DNA of 49,085 nt from an uncultured Ruminococcus sp. (GTDB lineage: Bacteria > Bacillota > Clostridia > Oscillospirales > Ruminococcaceae), in NCBI GenBank assembly GCA_902786975.1, contig CADAES010000014.1:1-49085 (forward strand). Direction: 5' to 3'. Shown here piece by piece: positions 6,128-12,529 of the stretch; the stretch's first letter is position 1, and every line of letters starts with the position of its first letter. The translations under genes were made by a program, and so were the position numbers. The notes below the pieces were generated by a model. The model was not told the DNA's origin. It ran no database searches and worked only from the letters and a program-made list of their open reading frames with translations.

Positions 6128-8941
6128 ATGAAAAAACAAATTGTGTCTTTTTCGCTTGCGTTGTGTATGGTTTTCGGCTCGGCAGCAGCTCTTCCTCAGA
6201 GTTTTGTGACCGACCAGACCGGTATTAGTGCAAGTGCGGCTGATAGTGACTGGAACTACCAGAACTATGGCTCCGGTGTAAAGCTCACGCTTTATAAGGG
6301 CGCTAATCAGGCAAATGTTACGATCCCCCCGAAAGTCGGAGGAAAAACCGTAGTTGCTTTGGGCTTTAAGGCCTTCCAGAACTGTTCTAAGCTTACTACT
6401 GTAACTGTTCCAAGTACAGTTACCATTATCGATGGTACGTTTACCTCCTGCACAAATCTTAAAACAGTCAAAGGAATGGCGAATGTTACAGAATTCGGTT
6501 CTATGGCATTCTATAACTGCAAAAGCCTCACAAGCATTTCTCTTCCTAAGAAGCTTCAGAAAATCGGTTCGGATTCTTTTGTTAATTGTGAAAAGCTTAA
6601 AAAGATCTCGATACCAGCATCTGTTACAGAAATAAAAGGAAATGCATTCGCTTACTGTGATAATCTTACATCTATACAGACCACAAGTGCAAACAAGAAA
6701 TATGTCAGTGTAAACGGTATTCTTTACGATAAGAATAAAACAACACTGATAGCTTGTCCCGCTGGAAAGGCATCGGTTTCTACTATACAGAAGTCTATAA
6801 CCTCTATCGGAATAAGCGCATTTTCCGGATGCAAAAAACTCATATCTATAGCAGTTCCGAGCAAAGTAAAATCTATCGGTGCTTTTGCTTTTTCAAGCTG
6901 TGATTCTTTGAAAACTATCTCCATGCCTTCCGGCGTTAAAGAGATCGGTGTAGATGCTTTTGATAATTGTGATTCTCTTACAACTGTTTCATTGCCAAAC
7001 GGACTTACCGAGATCAAGTCATCTCTGTTTTATCACTGCGACAAGCTTAAAACTATAAATATCCCTGCAAGCGTTAAGACTATTGCACATTCTTTCATTG
7101 ATCGTTCAAACAATGTGACAAAACTTAATGTCAATTCCAAAAACAAGACTTTCTGCACTATCAATGGCAACATCTATTCTAAAGACAAAAAGACTCTTGT
7201 TCTTGCAGCAAAGGGTATTACAACACTCAGCTTCCCGAGCAAAACAACAGCTATTGCCGATAATGCTTGTGAAGGCTGCAGTAATCTTACAAAAGTTACT
7301 ATTCCGAGCAGGATCAAAAACTTCGGTTCATACTGCTTCTTGAATACCCCGTGGCTCTACGCTCAGAGAAGGATCAATTCTCTTGTAGTTAAAAACGGTG
7401 TTCTTATCGACGGTATGTCCTGCAAAAACAAGCTTGTAAATATACCTAACGGTGTAAAGAAAGTTTCTAAGTATGCGTTCTATGACAACAGCTATGTTGA
7501 GAAGGTAGTTATCCCTGCATCTGTTTCATATATTCAGGAGGGCGCATTCTATTACTGCACAAATCTTAAGACTGTGACTGTTCCTGATACTGTTAAGGGT
7601 CTTGGCATAGCTGCTTTTGCAAATTGCAGCAAGCTTGAAAATGTTAAACTCGGAACAGGATTCCCGACTCTCAACGAAGGTGCTTTTTACAGATGTACTT
7701 CACTCAAGTCGATTGAGATCCCTCACAATGTAGTTAATATCAACACGGTCGCTTTTGAAGGATGCACAAACCTTTCAGACGTAAGTCTTCCTTATTCCAA
7801 GCTTTCTATCGGTTCCTATGCATTCGGAAGCACTTATGCTCTTAAGAGCGTAGTGATCCCCGATACAGTAAAGAGCATTGCTACTTCTGCTTTCTACAGA
7901 GCTTCAAGCTATGACAAGAGCAAAAACCTTGTTATCTTCGGATATAAGAATTCTGTTGCTCAGAAGTATGCAAAAGACTATTTCTTCAACTTCAAGACAC
8001 TTCCTCCGTATCAGCGTATGGCAGGAGATGACCGTTTTGCAACAGCTGTAGCTATTTCCAAGAAGGAATACTCAAAGGCTGATACTGTAGTTCTTGTTTC
8101 GGGTATGGATTACCACGATGCACTTGCAGCTGTTCCGCTTGCATCTGCATATAAGGCTCCTATGCTCCTTACTACAGCAGATGCTGTTCCCGATGCAACT
8201 CTTAACGAGATAAAGAGACTCAAGGCTAAGAAGATCATAGTTGTCAGCACAAACGGTGCTGTTAGCAGCAAGGTCATCAAAGCTCTCAAGAACAAGAAGT
8301 ACAGTGTTTCTCCTCTGACAGGAAAGACCTGCTTTGAGACAGCTAAGAAGGTTGCTGAAAACCTGCAGAAGAAAACAGGAAAGGCTCCTGCATCTATCTT
8401 TATCACAACAGATAAGAACTATGCCGATGCTCTGTCTGCTTCACCTGTTGCAGCTGTAAAGGGCTCACCTATCCTCTATGTTGATCCTAAGGCTAACCTC
8501 AACAGCAATACAGTTGCTTATCTGAAGAAGATCAAGTCAAGCGTAAAGAAAGTATACATCGTTGGCGGTGTCAACGCTGTTTCCAAGAATGTTGTTTCCA
8601 AGATAAAGAATATCGTTAATAAGGCTAAGTATGTAAGATTTGACGGAAACGACCGTTATGAGACATGCTATAAGATCAACAAGTCATTCAAGAGCACTCT
8701 TACAGGCAAGACACTTTGCCTTGCTAAGGGCTACAATTTCCCTGATGCACTTGCAGGCGGCGTATTTGCTGCTAAGAACAAGGCTCCTATGGTTCTCTCT
8801 GATAACAATATGACAGCTGCTCAGATCAAGACGCAGAATACATACCTCAAGTCCAAGAAGGCTTCAAAGATATTTGTATTCGGCGGACAGGCTGCTGTTC
8901 CGGATAGAGTTCTTGCTACAGTAAGCAAGGGTTCGGTTTAA
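6128..8941 (+). CDS. Large BspA-like LRR surface protein with C-terminal CWB2 repeats (937 aa)
   Basis: Exported wall-bound protein of the same design as the 805-aa neighbour. It has a signal peptide at residues 1-39 (KKQ, ALCMVFGSAAAL, ASAAD). About fifteen BspA-type LRR_5 units follow over ~45-620 (repeated AF..C..L..V.IP..V..I). Three CWB2 units lie at ~630-937 (MAGDDRFATAVAISK; TTDKNYADALSASPVAA; GYNFPDALAGGVFAAK). The ATG at 6128 is chosen over a GTG at 6116: AAAGGTGAG lies just upstream and the protein then begins directly with the signal peptide. Unlike the other two CWB2 proteins it has no GHSFSEWKT linker; LRRs run straight into CWB2. Ligand unknown. Own promoter and terminator. Confidence 0.92.
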   Translation: MKKQIVSFSLALCMVFGSAAALPQSFVTDQTGISASAADSDWNYQNYGSGVKLTLYKGANQANVTIPPKVGGKTVVALGFKAFQNCSKLTTVTVPSTVTIIDGTFTSCTNLKTVKGMANVTEFGSMAFYNCKSLTSISLPKKLQKIGSDSFVNCEKLKKISIPASVTEIKGNAFAYCDNLTSIQTTSANKKYVSVNGILYDKNKTTLIACPAGKASVSTIQKSITSIGISAFSGCKKLISIAVPSKVKSIGAFAFSSCDSLKTISMPSGVKEIGVDAFDNCDSLTTVSLPNGLTEIKSSLFYHCDKLKTINIPASVKTIAHSFIDRSNNVTKLNVNSKNKTFCTINGNIYSKDKKTLVLAAKGITTLSFPSKTTAIADNACEGCSNLTKVTIPSRIKNFGSYCFLNTPWLYAQRRINSLVVKNGVLIDGMSCKNKLVNIPNGVKKVSKYAFYDNSYVEKVVIPASVSYIQEGAFYYCTNLKTVTVPDTVKGLGIAAFANCSKLENVKLGTGFPTLNEGAFYRCTSLKSIEIPHNVVNINTVAFEGCTNLSDVSLPYSKLSIGSYAFGSTYALKSVVIPDTVKSIATSAFYRASSYDKSKNLVIFGYKNSVAQKYAKDYFFNFKTLPPYQRMAGDDRFATAVAISKKEYSKADTVVLVSGMDYHDALAAVPLASAYKAPMLLTTADAVPDATLNEIKRLKAKKIIVVSTNGAVSSKVIKALKNKKYSVSPLTGKTCFETAKKVAENLQKKTGKAPASIFITTDKNYADALSASPVAAVKGSPILYVDPKANLNSNTVAYLKKIKSSVKKVYIVGGVNAVSKNVVSKIKNIVNKAKYVRFDGNDRYETCYKINKSFKSTLTGKTLCLAKGYNFPDALAGGVFAAKNKAPMVLSDNNMTAAQIKTQNTYLKSKKASKIFVFGGQAAVPDRVLATVSKGSV

Positions 8942-8957
8942 TTCCCGATTATATTTC

Positions 8958-8997
8958 AAGATCTGCTGTCGGTTTTCTTTGACAGCAGATCTTTTTG
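8958..8997 (+). terminator. Strong Rho-independent terminator
   Basis: Thirteen perfect pairs, AAGATCTGCTGTC (8958-8970) with GACAGCAGATCTT (8981-8993), then TTTTG. Confidence 0.9.
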
Positions 8998-9020
8998 TTA
9001 TGAGCGTATCTGTTACTGTA

Positions 9021-9049
9021 TTGACAATTTACGGATTAGGTCTTATAAT
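9021..9049 (+). promoter_or_regulatory. Consensus sigma-A promoter
   Basis: TTGACA (9021-9026), 17-base spacer, TATAAT (9044-9049): both hexamers match consensus exactly. It drives the two-gene unit at 9093-10332. Confidence 0.85.
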
Positions 9050-9092
9050 AGGATAGTGATTGTTTACTCTAACAGTTCGGGAGGCAGTTTTC

Positions 9093-9650
9093 TTGACGGA
9101 AAAGCAGAAAAACAATCCGATAATTACCGGTATATTTATCCTGGCGATAGGTCTGCTGGTCGGGTGGCTTGTGTCGCTTGGCGTAAAATTCGGATTGAAG
9201 AAATATAATGAGTATTGGAAAAGCAACAATATGAGCTATTGGCTCGATCTCAATCATTTTGATACACAAAGCATTGATCCTGATAAAATGAGATCTAGTG
9301 ACGATAAACTCAGAAGCGATGTTCTTGAGCTTCTGCAAAGCTGTATGCAGGACAGGATCAGCGAAAGGAACGACCTTGCTGTAAAAATATCCGAGAAGTA
9401 CTATAAAGAGCTTTGCCCCAATAATCTGGTGGATAAAAAGGTCAGCAACTGGTGCGGATTCAGCAGGTTCCTGATCCTTGAAAACAAGGACAAGGCAATA
9501 GTCGCTTTTGATTTTTCAAGCGTCCCTGTCAGTATGGATAAAGCTGAAAAGGTGTGTTTGCAAAGCTATAAGACAAGGATCTGCAACAGACTGTATCTCG
9601 AACGCATAGACGGACGCTGGACCGTTACCGATGTTTATATTGTCATTTAA
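9093..9650 (+). CDS. Single-pass membrane protein of unknown function (185 aa)
   Basis: A TTG start at 9093 is chosen because GGGAGG (9079-9084) lies 8 bases before it. The in-frame TTG at 9060 has no site and would fall almost on the transcription start. One membrane segment lies at residues ~9-31 (TGIFILAIGLLVGWLVSLG), with a short cytoplasmic N-terminus. The remaining ~150 residues form a soluble domain, with a helical stretch around RSDVLELLQSCMQDRISERN and a likely beta-sheet C-terminus (RLYLERIDGRWTVTDVYIVI). I do not recognise the family. It is followed after 28 bases by a PH-domain membrane protein, with which it forms an apparent operon under a perfect promoter, so both may act together at the membrane. 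Confidence 0.75.
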   Translation: MTEKQKNNPIITGIFILAIGLLVGWLVSLGVKFGLKKYNEYWKSNNMSYWLDLNHFDTQSIDPDKMRSSDDKLRSDVLELLQSCMQDRISERNDLAVKISEKYYKELCPNNLVDKKVSNWCGFSRFLILENKDKAIVAFDFSSVPVSMDKAEKVCLQSYKTRICNRLYLERIDGRWTVTDVYIVI

Positions 9651-9678
9651 TTAACTGAACATAGAGGGGAATACAACA

Positions 9679-10332
9679 ATGACCAGAACTGACCTTGAGG
9701 CTATGATAAGCCCGGGAGAAAACATACTGTGGAGAGGGAAGCCTCAGAAAAAGTGCTTTATCTTTGAAAGCATCTTTAATCCGCTTTTGCCGTTTGCTCT
9801 GATATGGGCATGCGTTGATATAGGATTTATCGTAATGGCTAATAAGGTTCCTCAGGAACAGGTAAACGGAGGAAAAGGCTTCGGGGGATTCATGTTCTTT
9901 TTCTTTGCGATCCATCTTATGCCGGTGTGGTTATATCTCGCAGGAGTTCTTTTTTCGTTCAGAAAATACAGGAACACCGAGTATATCGTGACCGATAAGG
10001 GTATCTATATCTCTGGCGGTGTGTTTACATATAACTGTCAGATGAAGCCTTTTGCCGAGCTTTCCAACGTCAATATCCACAGAGGTATCTTTGACCAGAT
10101 GTTCGGTGTCGGAGATGTAGTACTGGTAAGCTCGGGATTTGTGAACTATTCTTCTTCTCGTGCAAATAATATGTCAAAGAACCTGTCTTTGAGCGATATC
10201 TCCGAGTACCAGGAGGTCTTTTCGCTCGTAAAACAGCTCCAGACCGATATCTATTCGGATACTATGTATCCCAACGACCTCAGACCGCCCGAAAATCACG
10301 GATATCGGACTGAGTACAAGGGAAGAATGTAA
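9679..10332 (+). CDS. Bacterial PH-domain (bPH2/DUF304-like) membrane protein (217 aa)
   Basis: AGAGGGG precedes the ATG. The start (LEAMISPGENILWRGKP) is the motif usually found at the head of bPH-domain proteins. Two membrane segments follow, at ~32-57 (LLPFALIWACVDIGFIVMA) and ~72-95. A PH-like beta domain lies at ~97-165 (NTEYIVTDKGIYISGGVF, then FAELSNVNIHRGIFDQMFG, GDVVLVSS). The last ~40 residues are polar. Such proteins are found in many Firmicutes; their biochemical role is not established. Second gene of the unit with the 185-aa membrane protein; a terminator follows at once. Confidence 0.75.
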   Translation: MTRTDLEAMISPGENILWRGKPQKKCFIFESIFNPLLPFALIWACVDIGFIVMANKVPQEQVNGGKGFGGFMFFFFAIHLMPVWLYLAGVLFSFRKYRNTEYIVTDKGIYISGGVFTYNCQMKPFAELSNVNIHRGIFDQMFGVGDVVLVSSGFVNYSSSRANNMSKNLSLSDISEYQEVFSLVKQLQTDIYSDTMYPNDLRPPENHGYRTEYKGRM

Positions 10333-10339
10333 AAATTGC

Positions 10340-10363
10340 GCCGCCTTTTCGGGCGGCTTTTTT
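10340..10363 (+). terminator. Rho-independent terminator
   Basis: GCCGCC-TTTTCG-GGCGGC stem-loop followed by TTTTTT, 8 bases after the stop. Confidence 0.9.
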
Positions 10364-10459
10364 GTATATGCTTGACTAAACACTCTCTAAATGCACATTA
10401 TATATTTATACAGACGGGGAGTGGTCCCTTGTCGAATACTGCTTTGGAAGTGATGAGAT

Positions 10460-10894
10460 TTGAGGAGAACTATTTGTGAACTGCTGACTGTGTTTGTTGT
10501 GGGTGGACTGTCTTACGGTGGGCTTGAGGTCATATGCCGAGGACACACGTTTATCTCTATGGGTATGATAGGCGGTATCTGTATGGCAATGATACACATT
10601 CTGAACGACGAACGCAGAAAAAATATGATACCCGCTTATGTTACCGTGAGCATAAGCTGGGTGTTTATAGTCTCTGCGGAGCTTGTATCAGGCGAGATAC
10701 TCAACAGAATGCTTCGTCTGCATATCTGGAGCTACAGCAAAATGAGATTCAATTTTGACGGTCAGATATGTCTGCTGTTTTCTCTTTTATGGTTCGGTCT
10801 TGCTTTTGTCGGTCTTATGTTTGATGAATTCCTTATGGCGAAGCTGTTTCACCGACCGCATGTCCCGCTTGGGAACTCAAAACAAAGCACATAA
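10460..10894 (+). CDS. Small polytopic membrane protein, possibly CmpB/DUF1113-like (144 aa)
   Basis: Four likely membrane helices: residues ~5-23 (ICELLTVFVVGGLSYGG), ~29-47 (ISMGMIGGICMAMIHIL), ~57-77 and ~102-123 (QICLLFSLLWFGLAFVGLMF). The stretch IWSYSKMRFNFDGQICL followed by LLWFGLAF resembles the C-terminal part of PF06541 (putative ABC-transporter type IV, CmpB-like), but the resemblance is from memory and moderate. The start is a TTG at 10460, the first possible one after an in-frame stop at 10454; GGAAG lies 9 bases before it. The upstream region 10364-10459 has a -35-like TTGACT (10372-10377) without a well-placed -10. Function unknown. Confidence 0.65.
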   Translation: MRRTICELLTVFVVGGLSYGGLEVICRGHTFISMGMIGGICMAMIHILNDERRKNMIPAYVTVSISWVFIVSAELVSGEILNRMLRLHIWSYSKMRFNFDGQICLLFSLLWFGLAFVGLMFDEFLMAKLFHRPHVPLGNSKQST

Positions 10895-10896
10895 AA

Positions 10897-10920
10897 AAGG
10901 ACTGCATTGCAGCCCTTTTT
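10897..10920. terminator. Bidirectional terminator between convergent genes
   Basis: AAGG-A-CTGC / GCAG-C-CCTT hairpin with a three-base loop and one A/C mismatch, flanked by A-runs on the left and TTTTT on the right. It serves both the membrane protein (plus) and rlmA (minus). Confidence 0.8.
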
Positions 10921-10921
10921 G

Positions 10922-11755
10922 TCAGTTCCCATATACTTTGGTGTATAGCTGAATACAGAAGCCGCAGGTCACTTCCAGCTCCTTTAAAGCTTTCAGCCTC
11001 TCAACGCCCTGTGCAGATGTTTTGTAAAGGTACGGTGTCATCGAGAACAGGTCAAGAATATCCTCGGTCGAGGTAAGAAGCTTTTTGTATTCAAATATCT
11101 CCTCATCAGTCAGCTCGAATTTGTTAAGACCATATCTGTTGGGCTTGTTTTCGTATGGCTCGTCGTATGCGGCGCTTTTCAGCTCAAACAGATGTCTGGC
11201 AGACGGCGAGGTCACTATAAGTTTACCGCCGCTTTTCAGCACTCTTGCATACTCATCGTTTGAAACGGGTGCAAACGTGCTTATGATAAGGTCAGCTGTG
11301 TTGTCTCCAAATGGCAGTTCAAACGACGAAGCTACAGCAAATTCACAGTTATTTACCAAGCCTGTGTGAACTCTTGTCATACAGTGCGAAACGGCGGCTT
11401 TTGAAATATCTATGCCGAACACCTTTGCTTTTTCAAGCTCGTTCGCATAAACGCAGGTGTAAAAGCCCTCGCCGCAGCCACTGTCTATAACGATCGGTGA
11501 GCTTATTTCCGAGATCGCTTTGCCGGCTTTCTGTGCTATACGCAGTGCAAGCGGAAGATAGTATCCTTTGTCAAGAAACTCTGTCCTTGCCTTTACCATT
11601 TCCGCATTGTCTCCGCAGTTCTTCGGATTGCGCTTATTGGTCGTCAACAGGTTAACATAGCCTTTTCTTGCAATGTCAAAGCTGTGCCCGTTCTGACAGT
11701 GCCAGACGTTATCAAGCTTTTTAAGTCTTTTTTTACAAACAGGACAAATATACAT
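10922..11755 (-). CDS. rlmA: 23S rRNA (guanine-N1-)-methyltransferase RlmA family (277 aa)
   Basis: SAM-dependent methyltransferase that modifies a guanine in helix 35 of 23S rRNA (G745 or G748, depending on subtype, which I cannot decide). The N-terminal zinc ribbon has four metal ligands: CPVCKKRL (two Cys), then WHCQNGH. The typical RlmA signature follows (FDIARKGYVNLL, then GDNAEMVKARTEFLDKGYY). The Rossmann methyltransferase core has VIDSGCGEGFYT (SAM motif I) near residue 92, then ADLIISTFAPVSNDEYARVL. AAAGGCAAC lies before the ATG. It has its own minus-strand promoter and ends at the shared terminator. Confidence 0.93.
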   Translation of the reverse strand: MYICPVCKKRLKKLDNVWHCQNGHSFDIARKGYVNLLTTNKRNPKNCGDNAEMVKARTEFLDKGYYLPLALRIAQKAGKAISEISSPIVIDSGCGEGFYTCVYANELEKAKVFGIDISKAAVSHCMTRVHTGLVNNCEFAVASSFELPFGDNTADLIISTFAPVSNDEYARVLKSGGKLIVTSPSARHLFELKSAAYDEPYENKPNRYGLNKFELTDEEIFEYKKLLTSTEDILDLFSMTPYLYKTSAQGVERLKALKELEVTCGFCIQLYTKVYGN

Positions 11756-11794
11756 GGTCGTTGCCTTTCGTTGAAAAACAGTTTATTTTATTAG

Positions 11795-11823
11795 ATTATA
11801 GCACCTTGCTTGCCTTATTTCAA
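11795..11823 (-). promoter_or_regulatory. Promoter of rlmA
   Basis: On the minus strand: TTGAAA (11823-11818), 17-base spacer, TATAAT (11800-11795). It is divergent from the T-box promoter, 26 bases away. Confidence 0.75.
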
Positions 11824-11849
11824 GCCCTTTGACTCAAAAGCTCAAAAGC

Positions 11850-11878
11850 TTGACAAGAAAGAAAAAATGTATTATAAT
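11850..11878 (+). promoter_or_regulatory. Promoter of the alanine T-box unit
   Basis: TTGACA (11850-11855), 17-base spacer, TATAAT (11873-11878). Confidence 0.85.
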
Positions 11879-11884
11879 ATTTAA

Positions 11885-12117
11885 GATAATAAACTAAAGC
11901 TGTGACGGAATTATCCGATGATAACGCATTACAGAGAGAAGACGGTCGGTGAAAGTCTTTGTGCAAGTCTCGGTGGCTTACCTGAGCTGTGCTGTGAAAA
12001 CAGTGCCGTATGCCTGCGTTAAAGGCTTCGAGTGGTCTTTTCGGAAAGAAAAGGCAATTTGGGTGGTAACACGGAGTAACTGCTTCGTCCCATATATCGG
12101 GGCGGAGCTTTTTTTGT
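11885..12117 (+). promoter_or_regulatory. T-box leader (tRNA-Ala responsive) controlling alaS
   Basis: The leader shows a Stem I base helix AACGCA (11923-11928) with TGCGTT (12015-12020), the conserved ACAGAGAG bulge region (11931-11938), and a GGTCGGTGAAA distal motif (11944-11954). The linker AAAGGCTTCGAGTGG follows, then the T-box GGGTGGTAACACGG (12061-12074). A terminator follows: GCTTCGTCCC (12082-12091) pairs with GGGGCGGAGC, followed by TTTTTTT. Uncharged tRNA binding should favour the antiterminator. Specifier candidates are the Ala codons GCC (12005-12007), which I favour because it lies just above the base helix, and GCU (11986-11988). Bases 12118-12255 downstream hold no gene I can support. 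Confidence 0.88.
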
Positions 12118-12255
12118 TTTTTTATTTCACGCAAAAGCAGGTGGTCTGATGAAAAGTGAATACTTGACTTTTTAAAGACATTGGATAATGCATATCAAAT
12201 CCTGTGAGCGTATCAGGAACGAGCTTGGTCAATAATAGAAAATGGAGTTATGTCT

Positions 12256-12528
12256 ATGAGAAAGTTCATATGTCCTGTTTGCGGCTGCCGAACGCTGCAA
12301 AGCAGAGGTGAAAATGATATATGTCAGGTCTGCTATTGGCAGGATGACGGAGAATACGATGAGAGTTTTCCGAACGACTGCAACTATGGTGTAACGATAA
12401 AGCAGGCAAGAGCTAATTTTTTGAAATACGGTGCTTATGACAAGCAGTTCAGAAAGAGCACCCGTAAGCCCGATAGGTATGAGATAACCGATATTTATAT
12501 GAAACTTATTGATAACGGAGGAATTTAA
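12256..12528 (+). CDS. CPCC-family cysteine-rich small protein (90 aa)
   Basis: Small protein with an N-terminal cysteine cluster, CPVCGC (residues 6-11), then CQVCYWQDDGEYDE, as in the CPCC family (PF14206). Those proteins usually have CPCCG...ICPVCFWEDD and are of unknown function, probably metal binding. The middle has the family's IKQARANFLKYGAYD. The ATG at 12256 is preferred over 12250 because GGAG (12244-12247) is only 2 bases from the latter and 8 from the former. It lies between the alanine T-box and alaS, with its TAA one base before the alaS ATG, so it is expressed under alanine-tRNA control. Whether that has a physiological sense is unknown. Confidence 0.8.
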   Translation: MRKFICPVCGCRTLQSRGENDICQVCYWQDDGEYDESFPNDCNYGVTIKQARANFLKYGAYDKQFRKSTRKPDRYEITDIYMKLIDNGGI

Positions 12529-12529
12529 A

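Noticed and set aside
10372-10404. Promoter for the 144-aa membrane protein (TTGACT plus TATATA)
   Set aside because: The nearest -10-like hexamers give spacers of 18 (CATTAT, poor) or 21; not reported as a feature.
12151-12177. 8-codon ORF after the T-box terminator
   Set aside because: No convincing ribosome site and no sign of attenuation structure around it.
12164-12189. Second promoter between the T-box and the CPCC gene (TTGACT ... GATAAT)
   Set aside because: The spacer is only 14 bases and the -10 is weak; every good promoter in this window has 17.
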